Positions 26,418-36,403 of a stretch of 64,000 nt of DNA are shown here, one piece after another. The DNA comes from Acetobacterium wieringae (GTDB lineage: Bacteria > Bacillota > Clostridia > Eubacteriales > Eubacteriaceae), in the NCBI RefSeq assembly GCF_026646375.1, contig NZ_JAIPPU010000002.1, forward strand, positions 62,001 through 126,000, written 5' to 3'. Every line of letters starts with the position of its first letter. Position 1 is the first letter of the stretch. The translations under genes and the position numbers were made by a program. The notes beneath the pieces were generated by a model, which ran no database searches, was not told the DNA's origin, and was given only the letters and a program-made list of their open reading frames with translations.

Positions 26418-29400
26418 TTACGGAACACTGATATTTTCTCTCATGGTAATCAAGGCGATTATTTTTTCCCTCACCGGAATTCCGGTGAGGTCAGTGAGGG
26501 CTTGGGCATATAGATTGATCTGCGTTTCATAGCCATTAATTATCTCCTGGCGGTGGTGGGTATCTTTCAAATAGTCAGTTTTATAGTCGATTACCACCCA
26601 TTGATTGGCTTCAATAAAGGCACAGTCAATAATTCCTTGAACAATAACCTTCTTCGAAATTCCCGCCCAATCTGCTCGTATGGCTGCCGGAGAGTAAGCA
26701 AAGTTAAATGGTATTTCCCGCCTGATTGTTTCAGCTGACAATAGCCGGACCCCCAGAGTTGAGGTATAAAACCGGATCAGGTTATCAATGCGGATGGTTC
26801 GGGCCAACGCTTCTGGCAGAAACTCTTTTTGAATCAGGATCTCAATCTGGTTGGTCAGGTATTTTTTTAGAAAGACCGACAGGGTCAGTTGGCCATTATT
26901 TAGTAATTCATCCCGGATCGGTTTTAAATCGACCACTTCCATCAACAGATGGAGGGCCGAGCCCCGCTGAGCAGCGGTGAAGTCCGTCTGTTTTTGTTCC
27001 AGAAATTTTGGTTTCTCCTGTTTTGGAGTTATCATTCTAAGTCGCTCAGACGGATCTGTCAGATCGCTTTTCTGATACGTTTTAATTTCCGTCACACTCA
27101 TCTTACTGGGTAGTTCATTCTCCGCTTTGGCAGGATAGCGAAAATCCAGGCGCTGGTGAATAGCCTCGCGGTCTGCCTGTGAAATAACGCCTGTTGTCTT
27201 CTCTGCTACTGCTTCAGGATCATCCCTCCCCGAATCTTTAACCAGTGACCGGTCGGCTGCGTTCTGTTCAGTTTCCGCTTTTTCAGAGAACCGGTCAGCC
27301 TGATGATAAAAAATGCTAAAGTCATCCAACTCCCGATTGGACAGCGCCGGATCCCGACCCGCCAATACGCCCATCATCACCCAATCCAGCAAACTGACGG
27401 CATTGAGAAGGTGGTATTCGTCCGGCTCGTTATACCATTTTTGCCGGGATTTATCGCAGTTCTTCACCGTTCCAACGATCACCAGCTTTTCTTCAGCTCG
27501 AGTCATCCCCACGTACAACAGCCGCATTTCCTCAGACAACATTTCGATGTTACTTTGGGCCTTGCAGACCTCCTTAGCCAGTGAATTATGTTTGTAGCGT
27601 TTTTCCAAATTGACATAGTCCGGGCAGATCCCCAGCTCTTTATGAAATAACACCTGGGCATAATTACTACGTTTATTGAAGCCTTTTCCGGTTCCGGTAA
27701 GAATTACAATCGGAAATTCCAACCCCTTACTTTTATGGATCGTCATCAGCCGAACCACCGCCTGATCATGACCAACCAGGGCTGGCGGCGAAATATCCTG
27801 TTTGTATTTCTTCATATTTTCAACAAAGCGGATGAATTGATACAGACCTTTGAGGGTCGATTTTTTATAATCACCGGCCCGCTTCAACAAAATCCGTAAA
27901 TTGGACTGCCGCTGTGCGCCACCGGGCAAGGCCCCGACAAAAGCGTAATAACCGGATTCCAGATAGATTTTCCAGAGAAAATCCTCCACTGGCATCAGTT
28001 TGGATTGATCGCGCCAGTTTGTCAATTTTTGATAAAAGGCAACCAGTTTTTGCGCCAGCTGGTCACCTTCAGCCTGGGCATAGGCTTCCGCTGCCTGATA
28101 AAAAAATCCCTGAGGATGGGCAATCCGCAACCGGGTACATTCGGTGGTGGTAAAATTGCCGATTGGTGAAGTCATAATACTCAAAAGCGGCAAATCCTGG
28201 TGCTGATTGTCCATTAGGTTAAGCAGGTTTAGAATCATCGTAATTTCCAGCGACTCGTAATAATTGGTACCGCCGTCAAAATAAGTGGGAATCCCCATTT
28301 CGCTGAAGACTTTGAGATAGACATCCCCTCTTCCGGCAACACTGCGCATCAGCACTCCAAAATCACCATAACCGATGACCCGTTCCTGATTATGACGGGT
28401 ATCAAAAAAGGTAGTACCCACCAACGCTTGGATTTGCCTGGCCACAAAACGTGCTTCCACTTCGACTGCCGACAGATTTTCCTGATCCACTTCTTCAAAC
28501 GCTTCGCGATCACTGGCATCAATTTCCTGTATTTGCTCTTCTATGATATGGATCTCGGTTTTTTGATAAGGGCCTTCATGGGGCAGACCCTTGTTAAGCC
28601 GAGCCTGCTCGTCATAATTGACTTCACCGAGTCCGGCACTCATGACTTTCTCAAAAACAGCGTTGACGCTATTGATCACCCCTTGGGCTGATCGAAAATT
28701 CTGATTAAGGGTGACCAGTCGATTATTGGGGTTTTCGTCCCGACCAAAACGTTCATACTTGCCGATAAAGATCGTTGGATCAGCCAGCCGAAAACGGTAG
28801 ATGCTTTGTTTAACATCCCCGACCATAAAATAATTATTTTCACGAACAATTTGCTGAAGGATGGTTTCCTGCATTTCATTGGTATCCTGATATTCATCCA
28901 GAAAAATATAGCGATAGCGGGCGCGAACTTCCTCAGCCACTTCCGGATCCATCAGAATTTTAAGGGTCAGCTGCTCCAGATCATTGTAATCGACGAGGTT
29001 TTTCCGGGCTTTTTGGGCCTGAAAAGCAGCCCAGAATTTCTCAGTCAGTGCCACCAGATCGGTCATCGGTTTTTTCAGATCATTAAGTTCCTGAACCATC
29101 TCCGTTATATTGATGGCAAAACGTTTCTGCAGTTTTGTGATACTGTTTTTGGCTTCATCACGATATTTTTTTATTTGCTCATTGAGTTCCTTATCCGCTT
29201 TAGCCGTCCCTTTAAAGCGCTCATAGCCAAGATTCTTTAACACGTCCAGCCCGGCAACCAGATCGGCTTGCAGCGCTTTTTCCAGGGTGTTTAGCATCGC
29301 TACTTCGCTACTCATCTGCTGATGGGTTTTCTCAAAGCCGACAGCCGTACTGATATCTCTGGCTTTAATGGCGGCATCCATGGCACCCTGAAGCTCGGTT

Positions 29401-30116
29401 TCGATTATTTTTTTTAAGGCATTACCCCACACCGAAGTTTTCAGGCTTTTCTGATCGCAATCAAACAATGTTAGGGCCTGGCGACTCCAGATCTCGGGAT
29501 TGGGCTGGGTGGCCAGAAAACGATACAGGGTTTCCACCGTGTCTTTTAATGCCTGATCATTTTTATTGCCACTGTATTTTTCGACCAGATCCAAAAAATC
29601 AATATCTTGTTCATTTTGTTTCTGATTTTTTTCCGGGCTCTGATCCGATGCTTCTGACTCTCTCCAGGCGATGGTTCGCTGGTATTCTTCTTCAAAAACC
29701 TCTTCTAGAGCCTCTTTGAGCATCAGTGCAATTTCGGTGTCATTGCCAATGGCAAAACCCGGGTCAATGTCACCCTTATGAAAATACTGACGTAAAACGC
29801 TAAGACAAAAAGAATGTAGGGTGGAAATAGAAGCCCCCCCTAGAATATTCATTTGCTTCATTAAAAAGCTGCGGTCATTTTTGGGATTTTCCAGTTCCCG
29901 GGCCAAAGCCTGACTCAGACGATTTTTCATTTCACCAGCAGCCCCCCGGGTAAAGGTCAGAATGAGCAGCTCATCAACCCCCACCTTTTCTTCAATAACA
30001 ATGCGTATAATCCGCTGGATCAGCAGCGCCGTTTTACCTGATCCGGCCGCAGCAGAAACCAGCATGTTGGTTTCCCGGTTTTCGATTGCTTCTAACTGAT
30101 CACTGGTCCATTTCAT
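26418..30116 (-). CDS. addA: ATP-dependent helicase/nuclease AddA
   Basis: Large subunit of the AddAB recombination complex (RecBCD counterpart of Firmicutes), which resects double-strand DNA ends. About 1232 aa. SF1 helicase motifs are present: Q-motif KWTSDQLEAI, Walker A SAAAGSGKTALL, the DEYQDTNEMQ Walker B, and later MTIHKSKGLEFPIVI and EEMRLLYVGMTRAEEKL; a C-terminal RecB-type nuclease has VVIDYKTD near residue 1175. The ATG at 30116 (GGAAGGTG upstream) is preferred over a GTG at 30125. It overlaps addB by 17 bases. Confidence 0.95.
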   Translation of the reverse strand: MKWTSDQLEAIENRETNMLVSAAAGSGKTALLIQRIIRIVIEEKVGVDELLILTFTRGAAGEMKNRLSQALARELENPKNDRSFLMKQMNILGGASISTLHSFCLSVLRQYFHKGDIDPGFAIGNDTEIALMLKEALEEVFEEEYQRTIAWRESEASDQSPEKNQKQNEQDIDFLDLVEKYSGNKNDQALKDTVETLYRFLATQPNPEIWSRQALTLFDCDQKSLKTSVWGNALKKIIETELQGAMDAAIKARDISTAVGFEKTHQQMSSEVAMLNTLEKALQADLVAGLDVLKNLGYERFKGTAKADKELNEQIKKYRDEAKNSITKLQKRFAINITEMVQELNDLKKPMTDLVALTEKFWAAFQAQKARKNLVDYNDLEQLTLKILMDPEVAEEVRARYRYIFLDEYQDTNEMQETILQQIVRENNYFMVGDVKQSIYRFRLADPTIFIGKYERFGRDENPNNRLVTLNQNFRSAQGVINSVNAVFEKVMSAGLGEVNYDEQARLNKGLPHEGPYQKTEIHIIEEQIQEIDASDREAFEEVDQENLSAVEVEARFVARQIQALVGTTFFDTRHNQERVIGYGDFGVLMRSVAGRGDVYLKVFSEMGIPTYFDGGTNYYESLEITMILNLLNLMDNQHQDLPLLSIMTSPIGNFTTTECTRLRIAHPQGFFYQAAEAYAQAEGDQLAQKLVAFYQKLTNWRDQSKLMPVEDFLWKIYLESGYYAFVGALPGGAQRQSNLRILLKRAGDYKKSTLKGLYQFIRFVENMKKYKQDISPPALVGHDQAVVRLMTIHKSKGLEFPIVILTGTGKGFNKRSNYAQVLFHKELGICPDYVNLEKRYKHNSLAKEVCKAQSNIEMLSEEMRLLYVGMTRAEEKLVIVGTVKNCDKSRQKWYNEPDEYHLLNAVSLLDWVMMGVLAGRDPALSNRELDDFSIFYHQADRFSEKAETEQNAADRSLVKDSGRDDPEAVAEKTTGVISQADREAIHQRLDFRYPAKAENELPSKMSVTEIKTYQKSDLTDPSERLRMITPKQEKPKFLEQKQTDFTAAQRGSALHLLMEVVDLKPIRDELLNNGQLTLSVFLKKYLTNQIEILIQKEFLPEALARTIRIDNLIRFYTSTLGVRLLSAETIRREIPFNFAYSPAAIRADWAGISKKVIVQGIIDCAFIEANQWVVIDYKTDYLKDTHHRQEIINGYETQINLYAQALTDLTGIPVREKIIALITMRENISVP

Positions 30117-33100
30117 TGCTTTCACCTTCCTGGATTAATGTAAAGAACTGTTCTTTTTTCATCGCTGATTTGAGCAGCTCATAACCACCCTGGCTGATCG
30201 ACTCATCAAACTGGCAGATGCCTTTGTAATCGCAATATTGACAAGCATAATCAGCGCCTTTTTTATACGGACGGATCTTGATATCACCCTGATAAATAGT
30301 CTTAATTTGACGAATCACCGTTTTACGCACGTAGTCGATAATGTTCGTAAATTCGCTTTGTTTTAGTTTAAATTCAGAGCGGTATACTGGTAAAATATCC
30401 GATGCTTTAGTATCTGCATCATGATCCATGGCGGCAATGACCATCTCATCATCCAACAGTAACCCATTAAGCTTAAAGGACTTATTAATGGCGGCCTGAA
30501 CATTCTCACCAAAATCCAACCGCAACATCGGGTCGTCCACATAAAAGTAGAACGTTCCGCCAGGCAGAATCTCCTCAGCCGGAATAACAGTCATCGCCCC
30601 ATCGAGATAAACCAGCAGTTGGAGCGAAAGACCATAATAAATATCATCATAACCCAGTTTCTTGCTGCCGGTTTTATAATCAATTACCTTGACCCAGGTG
30701 TGTCCATCTTTTTGGTAGAGATCCAACCGGTCAATTTTACCGTAAATTTTGACCTCACCCAGATCAGCATCCGGCAGGCTTAACTCCTGTTCAAAGCAGA
30801 ACTCAGTGGCCTGGGGTTCAAAATCCCCGGCACACAGTTGTTGTACCAGGATATCGATTGATTTTTTACCAACCCGTTCCAGTTTTTTGCCTAAATACTG
30901 ATTTTGACCGGTGCTGTTAAAAACATTGGTTTTGATCTGAGGCAGGCAGCTTTCCAGCACGCCTTCCAACAGGATATCCCGTTTAGTCTTGGGCAGGGTG
31001 CGAAGATCAAGATGCTGCTCCCGGACCACCCTAAAAAAACCGTCAATCAGTTCATGGAGCAGGGTACCAATTTCTGGCGCTGCAATCGTGTAAATGGGTC
31101 GCCCCTCAGGTTTTAAGCCATATCGAACATAATGGGAAAAGGGGCATTGACGATGTGTTTCCAATCGGGTAATACTGGTTCGCAGGTTTTTACCGTAAAG
31201 CGCAGTAGCCTCCGATCTGGTCATGTCCTGAGAAACTCCGGTATAGTTCAGAGCCTCCATCAGATTATCAATGTCTTTTTTATAGGCCGGATTGTTTTGA
31301 TACCAGTCCAGTACTTCAGCCCACAGCACCGATTCCTGCTGCGGCGCGCTGGACTCGATCCGACTTTTTCGAAGGTAACGAACCAGATGCCACAGGGTCG
31401 CATCGGGAGTACTGAGACGGTTCCAGAACGCCGCTACTCCATCAGTAAGGGTTGAGACGATCTCGATTGTCGGAAAGATTCCCAGAATCTGGCTGAGCAG
31501 AATACTGGGCTGTTGGCTGTTACCTTCCAGATCGACTAAAGCCCAATGGAGGATCAACCGTGACTGAGGTTTTGTTAACAGATCATAAACCAGAAACCGT
31601 TCCTGATCCATCTGAAAACTGCGATTGTTTTGCAGTTGGATCCGGTGCTCCCCAAGAATCTGCCGTTCCAGATCTGAGAAAAGATTGGGCTCGCTCCCAG
31701 CACCGGGAATTTTTCCTTCGTTCAGACCAAAAACAATCAGAACCTCAAAGGCCGAGCTACGACTCCGGCGCAGATCAGTGATGCTGACATAGTCCCGGTA
31801 GGGTGGTATAATCCCCAACTGATAGCCTTGAAATCCGCTTTTTAAGATCCGCAAATATTCTTCGCCAGTCACTTCATCACTTCCCATGGTTTCAACAATC
31901 TGATCAAAGACCTCCATCAAAATATTCCAAATTTGGTGATAAATCTCCATCGCTTCATAATTCTGTGCCTGTGAAAGTTGTTCCACCAGTGCCTCAATTT
32001 TTTCCGGGGTTTTGATCGCTACCAAAAATTCATAGAGGGCTCGGGTATAATCCTGACAGGTTTGTCCAGCTTTGAGCTCTTCCTTGAGCGAAGTCAGGGG
32101 GGTAATCAGTTTAACCCGCAACGCATTAAGGCTTATAAGCTCCAGAGCCGAATTCTGGCTGATTTTAGTAAATTCCTGATCCCATTGTTTACCCCGGATG
32201 CCAAACTCCAGGGCATAGTTTTCGAGATCTTCGCATTCGGACAGGGTTATCGGTGAAAACCCGGTTTTAACAAAACCAATAATATCATCAAGCCGGTAGT
32301 TATTCTGGATCGCCTCCAACGCTGTCACCACTGCTTCGACCAGATGATTATCGCCAATGGCTCGCAGGTCATCCATAAAAAAAGGGATCTGGTATTGCGC
32401 AAAAATGCGCTTGATAATGCTACTGTATTCGTCCAGATCACCGGCCAGAACTACAATGTCACGAAAGGACAGCCCCTCTTCCCGGATCAACTCAAGAATC
32501 TTGTGGGCGCCCATTTCCACCTCTTCCCAGGTATTCTGGCATTGGGTCAGGCTGATTTGATTGACTGCTTCCGGGTATTCCAGCTTGGGATAAGCAAAAA
32601 GATTGGCTTCGAGATGAGCAAGCTCCGATTTTTTCTGATGCTGACCAGCTATCATTTCCAGTTTAAATGAAACCTGTGCGCTAGCCCCAATTGCTTTGAT
32701 GGTGTCCATGGTACTGGCTGTTAAGCGAAACACTTCTTGATCCCTGGCCACAGAATTAGGATCCCAGGGCAGCGCAATATGGATTTCTCTGGCTGTTTCC
32801 AGCAGATTTCCAATCATCCGATAATCCTGGGCTGAGAAATTCTGAAAACCGTCGATCCAGATCTCACTATTTTTTAGAAATTCTGCCATTGGTATTTTTC
32901 CGCAGACAAAATTACGCAGATCTTCTTCATCTTTACGATCATTTCCCAACAATTCCTGAAAATGGCGATAAATTTTGGTCACATCTCCCAGTTTTTGAGG
33001 CATGATCCCCTGATTCAAGCTCTTTCTCGTTTCTTCCAGATGTTCCGGAGTAATCTCATTCTGTTTAAGTTCACCAATCAGATCTGCTATGCTTAGTAGA

Positions 33101-33450
33101 AAACCGGGTTTCTTCACGCTCGAACGATAAATGGTTAAGTGTTCCTGAATGTCTCCCAGGGTTTTTTGCAGCAGCATATTTTTGCCATGGCTGTCCATAT
33201 AGGTCTTGGTGAGCCCGCCGGTTTCCAAAAGCACTCGATTTTCCAGCCGTTTGGGACTCAGCACTTCGGCGTCAAGCAACCCGGACAACTGATTTGCCTT
33301 GATCAATGCTTCTTCTGCACCCAATGTAAACTGCTCCGGTACCACTAAATATAACTTTTCTTTTCCCGCATCCAAGGCCGAACCGATCTGGCGATAGACT
33401 TCCTCACTCAAACGCTGAGATTGTCGGCCGACGATCATTGTAATACCCAT
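30100..33450 (-). CDS. addB: ATP-dependent nuclease subunit AddB
   Basis: Partner of AddA, 1116 aa. The C-terminal part has the RecB-type nuclease motif VKVIDYKTGSKKLG and four cysteines that hold a 4Fe-4S cluster in the family (CPFSHYVRYG near residue 767; CQYCDYKGIC near 1065-1075). Unlike Bacillus AddB, whose N-terminal Walker A reads GRSGSGKT, the equivalent loop here is IVGRQSQRLS, without the Gly-Lys-Thr needed to bind ATP. The subunit therefore probably acts only in nuclease and Chi-scanning roles. Start ATG at 33450 after AAAGGA. Confidence 0.93.
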   Translation of the reverse strand: MGITMIVGRQSQRLSEEVYRQIGSALDAGKEKLYLVVPEQFTLGAEEALIKANQLSGLLDAEVLSPKRLENRVLLETGGLTKTYMDSHGKNMLLQKTLGDIQEHLTIYRSSVKKPGFLLSIADLIGELKQNEITPEHLEETRKSLNQGIMPQKLGDVTKIYRHFQELLGNDRKDEEDLRNFVCGKIPMAEFLKNSEIWIDGFQNFSAQDYRMIGNLLETAREIHIALPWDPNSVARDQEVFRLTASTMDTIKAIGASAQVSFKLEMIAGQHQKKSELAHLEANLFAYPKLEYPEAVNQISLTQCQNTWEEVEMGAHKILELIREEGLSFRDIVVLAGDLDEYSSIIKRIFAQYQIPFFMDDLRAIGDNHLVEAVVTALEAIQNNYRLDDIIGFVKTGFSPITLSECEDLENYALEFGIRGKQWDQEFTKISQNSALELISLNALRVKLITPLTSLKEELKAGQTCQDYTRALYEFLVAIKTPEKIEALVEQLSQAQNYEAMEIYHQIWNILMEVFDQIVETMGSDEVTGEEYLRILKSGFQGYQLGIIPPYRDYVSITDLRRSRSSAFEVLIVFGLNEGKIPGAGSEPNLFSDLERQILGEHRIQLQNNRSFQMDQERFLVYDLLTKPQSRLILHWALVDLEGNSQQPSILLSQILGIFPTIEIVSTLTDGVAAFWNRLSTPDATLWHLVRYLRKSRIESSAPQQESVLWAEVLDWYQNNPAYKKDIDNLMEALNYTGVSQDMTRSEATALYGKNLRTSITRLETHRQCPFSHYVRYGLKPEGRPIYTIAAPEIGTLLHELIDGFFRVVREQHLDLRTLPKTKRDILLEGVLESCLPQIKTNVFNSTGQNQYLGKKLERVGKKSIDILVQQLCAGDFEPQATEFCFEQELSLPDADLGEVKIYGKIDRLDLYQKDGHTWVKVIDYKTGSKKLGYDDIYYGLSLQLLVYLDGAMTVIPAEEILPGGTFYFYVDDPMLRLDFGENVQAAINKSFKLNGLLLDDEMVIAAMDHDADTKASDILPVYRSEFKLKQSEFTNIIDYVRKTVIRQIKTIYQGDIKIRPYKKGADYACQYCDYKGICQFDESISQGGYELLKSAMKKEQFFTLIQEGESNEMDQ

Positions 33451-33497
33451 CCGTTTTTCCTTTCTGAATTTTACCCCACTTAATTATCCGCCATTTT

Positions 33498-33531
33498 AAA
33501 AAATCACCATCTCTTTTTAGAAGATGGTGAT
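33498..33531 (-). terminator. Intrinsic terminator downstream of trpS
   Basis: A perfect 10-bp stem ATCACCATCT/AGATGGTGAT (33503 to 33512 and 33522 to 33531) is followed on the minus strand by six T. It separates trpS from addB, about 310 bases after the trpS stop. Confidence 0.78.
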
Positions 33532-33673
33532 CAAAACTGTCGATAAAGAATACCATCGTACCGACAATTATTATATCCTGTTGTACCCAAGGGGGCAGAC
33601 CTGTGCCTCAAAGCGAACAGCTGCATACAAACGTCTAAATTTTCTAACCGGTAAATGCAACTATACGAATTTT

Positions 33674-33760
33674 GTGAAGACTACGAGCCAATCACAAACA
33701 AACTTATAATTGGCGACTGCCCGCGACCAATGCGAAAGGAGCAAAGCGGATTTCGCATGG
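33674..33760 (+). repeat. Interspersed hairpin element, copy A
   Basis: A 53-base segment (33674 to 33726) shares about 45 of 53 bases with copy B at 36432 to 36484 on the minus strand, including the block TTGGCGACTGCCCGCGA. It is followed by a hairpin (33727 to 33760) with a 10-bp stem (one bulged A) and loop GGAGCAAAGCGGA. The loop matches copy B at 11 of 13 positions while the stem sequence differs but still pairs. Pairing of GCCAAT with ATTGGC gives a second hairpin upstream. Confidence 0.72.
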
Positions 33761-33780
33761 TGCGCATTCAACAGATTAAC

Positions 33781-33795
33781 AAGGGTCTGACCCTT
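33781..33795. repeat. Short palindrome AAGGGTC-T-GACCCTT
   Basis: Perfect 7-bp inverted repeat with one central base, 20 bases after copy A of the hairpin element. The related AAGGGGGCAGACC near 33589 suggests end sequences of a small, worn element similar to REP-type palindromes. Confidence 0.4.
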
Positions 33796-33839
33796 CGGTT
33801 ATTGGTCAGTACGAAAACTCTAAAGCCGGCAAACTCTTA

Positions 33840-34850
33840 TTATACGGTCACAAAACCGACTTTTTTACGCACCTTTGACAAAGTTCTCCAGGCTATCTGG
33901 GAAGCCTTTTCAGCATGAACATGCATAATCTGTTCCAGATATGCCTTTTCTCCGAGAAGCCGGTGATACTCGTTTTGAACCGGCAACAGGGTATCGGCAA
34001 CCGTTTCGCCAACGGCCAGTTTGAAATCTCCATAGCCCTTGCCCTCAAATTCCCGGGTGATTTCTTCCAGACTTTTTCCGGTGGCACAGGAATAAATTTC
34101 CATTAAATTGGAAACGCCGGGTTTTTCTTCACGGTTATGGTAAACGGCCATATCTGAATCCGTAACGGCCCGCTTAAACTTCTTGACAATCGTTTTAGAG
34201 TCATCCAACAACGAGATAAAGGCGTTGGTATTTTCATCCGATTTAGACATTTTTCGATTGGGTTCCTGAAGACTCATGATCCGAGCACCAGACTCACCAA
34301 AATACGCTTCCGGCACCTTAAAAACATTACCAAAATTCTGATTGAAACGAATGGCGATGTCCCGGGCCAGTTCAACATGCTGGCGCTGGTCGTTGCCCAC
34401 CGGCACCAGATCGGTTTGATAAAGCAAAATATCTGCAGCCATCAGCACCGGATAGTCAAACAGACCAACCCGGATGTTTTCTCCCTGCTTTTGAGATTTA
34501 TCTTTAAACTGCGTCATTCGGCTCAGTTCGCCCATATAGGTTGAACAATTTAGAATCCAGGCCAGTTCCGAGTGCTCTGGTACCATTGATTGAACATAAA
34601 GGATCGATTTTTCCGGGTCAATCCCCAGGGCTAACAACAACGCAATCGATTCATACGTCCGTCGGCACAAATCGGCCGGGTTCTGGGGCATGGTGATAGC
34701 ATGCAGATCGACCACACAGAAAAGGCTGCGATAGTCCTCCTGCATCGTTACCCAGTTTTTCATGGCGCCAAAATAATTGCCAATGGTAAAGGTTCCCGAT
34801 GGTTGGATGCCGCTGTATACTATTTTTTTTACTGGTGCTTCTGTTGTCAT
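33840..34850 (-). CDS. trpS: Tryptophanyl-tRNA synthetase
   Basis: Class I aminoacyl-tRNA synthetase charging tRNA-Trp, 336 aa (normal). The HIGH-like motif PSGTFTIGNYFG near residue 20 and KMSKSDEN near 200 are intact, with GNDQRQHVELARDIA between. AAGGAG ribosome site before the ATG at 34850. I see no T-box or trp attenuator in the 83-base gap upstream, which is too short for one. Confidence 0.96.
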   Translation of the reverse strand: MTTEAPVKKIVYSGIQPSGTFTIGNYFGAMKNWVTMQEDYRSLFCVVDLHAITMPQNPADLCRRTYESIALLLALGIDPEKSILYVQSMVPEHSELAWILNCSTYMGELSRMTQFKDKSQKQGENIRVGLFDYPVLMAADILLYQTDLVPVGNDQRQHVELARDIAIRFNQNFGNVFKVPEAYFGESGARIMSLQEPNRKMSKSDENTNAFISLLDDSKTIVKKFKRAVTDSDMAVYHNREEKPGVSNLMEIYSCATGKSLEEITREFEGKGYGDFKLAVGETVADTLLPVQNEYHRLLGEKAYLEQIMHVHAEKASQIAWRTLSKVRKKVGFVTV

Positions 34851-34933
34851 AGTTACTCCTTATTTTACTGGCAGTTCATTCTTGGTTTACGACCAACTGC
34901 CATGATCTTATTAAATTTCTGTACTGAGCAGGT

Positions 34934-35746
34934 TTACGGTAATTCCAATTCTGTTAGTTCCAGCGAATCACAATCAAGTTCCAATTCTTTGATCATTCGC
35001 TCGAAAATATCATAATCGGCTGTCGTGAGAATTTGGGTACCGCCAACTTCCTCCTGAGTATTAAAATAGTTAAACTCGGTCAGATGCTTATTCAACTGGC
35101 GAACCAAGCCATTGGCCGGGTTGATCAGCTCAAGCTCCGGGTACATTTGTCTGATGGTAACTGCCACAATCGGAAAGTGCGTACACCCCAGTAACAGTTC
35201 TTCGATAATGATGCCTTGCTTGATACCTTTAAGTAAAATCGGTTCAACGGCTTCTCGAATATTGTTTTTCAGGATTTTCAAATCACCCTGACCATCATTA
35301 ATGACTTTGGCCAGGGTATGAGTTCCCTGCGCAATATACTCGACCTCCCGGGTCCATAGTTCCAGTTCCTTTTCGTAGCCCCGATTTTTAACGGTAGCCG
35401 TAGTGGCGATCAGACCAACCAGGCCCCGATCCCGCCAGTTGAGCGTTTCCTGAACTCCGGCTTCAATGACACTAAACAGCGGCACCCGTGCACTCAGTTC
35501 AACAATCAGCGAAGAAAGAGTGTTGCAGGCTAATACCACCGCTTTTACCCCTCTATTTTCAAGATCACGGATGATGGTATTTGCCAGCATGATCAGTTCG
35601 TCATTTTCACGCTCACCATAGGGCATTCGCATTGAATCGCCAAAGTAGAGATAATTCTCATTGGGTAGTCGGTCTTGAAGTGCTTTCAGGACGGTAAAAC
35701 CACCGATGCCCGAATCGATGACGCCAATGGGTCCATTGTTGTCCAT
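34934..35746 (-). CDS. murI: Glutamate racemase
   Basis: Supplies D-glutamate for peptidoglycan. 270 aa with both catalytic cysteines: VLACNTLSS in the N-terminal half and LLLGCTHFPI in the C-terminal half, plus the opening IGVIDSGIGGFTV. I start at the ATG at 35746, four bases after the xpt stop codon; a longer in-frame start lies inside xpt and is not supported. Probably co-transcribed with xpt. Confidence 0.95.
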   Translation of the reverse strand: MDNNGPIGVIDSGIGGFTVLKALQDRLPNENYLYFGDSMRMPYGERENDELIMLANTIIRDLENRGVKAVVLACNTLSSLIVELSARVPLFSVIEAGVQETLNWRDRGLVGLIATTATVKNRGYEKELELWTREVEYIAQGTHTLAKVINDGQGDLKILKNNIREAVEPILLKGIKQGIIIEELLLGCTHFPIVAVTIRQMYPELELINPANGLVRQLNKHLTEFNYFNTQEEVGGTQILTTADYDIFERMIKELELDCDSLELTELELP

Positions 35747-35750
35747 CGTT

Positions 35751-36344
35751 TCACTTCTTTCTTGATTGATCACGGAATATGATCCCTTTTTCCTCACTCA
35801 TATCATCGATGATTGCCAGAGATTCCAATTCGACACCCTGCTCACGAATTAACGACCCGCCATCCTGAAACCCTTTTTCGATAGCGATCCCCACGCCAAC
35901 CAGGGTGGCCCCGGCCTGATTGATTAAATCGATTAAGGCTTCGACAGCTTTGCCATTGGCCAGAAAATCATCGATAATTAAAATACGATCTGACGGGTTA
36001 AGATATTTTTTTGAAACCATAATTTTATACGCCTGCTGTTTGGTATAGGAATAGACATCACTGGAATAAATTTCCTCGTCTAAATTAAGCGACACATATT
36101 TTTTTCCAAAAACCACCGGACAATAGTCAAAATACCTGGCTGTACTGGTTGCAATGGCAATTCCTGATGTCTCAATTGTCAGGATTTTATTGACTCCCTC
36201 TCCGGCAAAGCGTTTGGCAAAAGCCTTTCCCATTTCTTCAAATAATTTCACATCCAACTGATGATTTAAAAAAGAATCCACCTTAAGGATTCCCTGGCCT
36301 TTGACACGACCTTCTTGTCTGATTTTTTCTTCTAATAATTCCAT
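35751..36344 (-). CDS. xpt: Xanthine phosphoribosyltransferase
   Basis: Purine-salvage enzyme that converts xanthine and PRPP to XMP. 197 aa with the Xpt opening region KVDSFLNHQLDVKLFEEMG and the PRPP loop ILIIDDFLANGKA. In Bacillus it is controlled by a guanine riboswitch; here the promoter lies only about 30 bases from the start codon, so there is no room for one. murI follows at four bases, an unusual partner. Confidence 0.94.
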   Translation of the reverse strand: MELLEEKIRQEGRVKGQGILKVDSFLNHQLDVKLFEEMGKAFAKRFAGEGVNKILTIETSGIAIATSTARYFDYCPVVFGKKYVSLNLDEEIYSSDVYSYTKQQAYKIMVSKKYLNPSDRILIIDDFLANGKAVEALIDLINQAGATLVGVGIAIEKGFQDGGSLIREQGVELESLAIIDDMSEEKGIIFRDQSRKK

Positions 36345-36373
36345 TGACTGCTCCTTCGTAACCTAATCGAATT

Positions 36374-36403
36374 ATTATAACATACTCTTGTTGATTTAAA
36401 CAA
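36374..36403 (-). promoter_or_regulatory. xpt: Promoter of xpt-murI
   Basis: On the minus strand TTGTTT (36398 to 36403) and consensus TATAAT (36374 to 36379) are 18 bases apart, 30 bases upstream of the xpt ATG. The -35 touches the end of the hairpin of element copy B, so the element may have brought or shaped this promoter. Confidence 0.6.

Larger units (their letters stand above)
33451..33839. other. Intergenic region between trpS and addB
   Basis: No credible gene. It holds the trpS-side terminator (33498 to 33531), copy A of an interspersed hairpin element (33674 to 33760, plus strand) and a palindrome (33781 to 33795). The sequence near 33586 to 33606, with AAGGGGGCAGACC, resembles one side of that palindrome, so the roughly 215-base stretch between them may be a degenerate mobile element. 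Confidence 0.5.

Noticed and set aside
33655-33918. 87-codon plus-strand frame spanning the hairpin element and the end of trpS
   Set aside because: It crosses the trpS 3' end antisense, has no ribosome site and overlaps a non-coding repeat.
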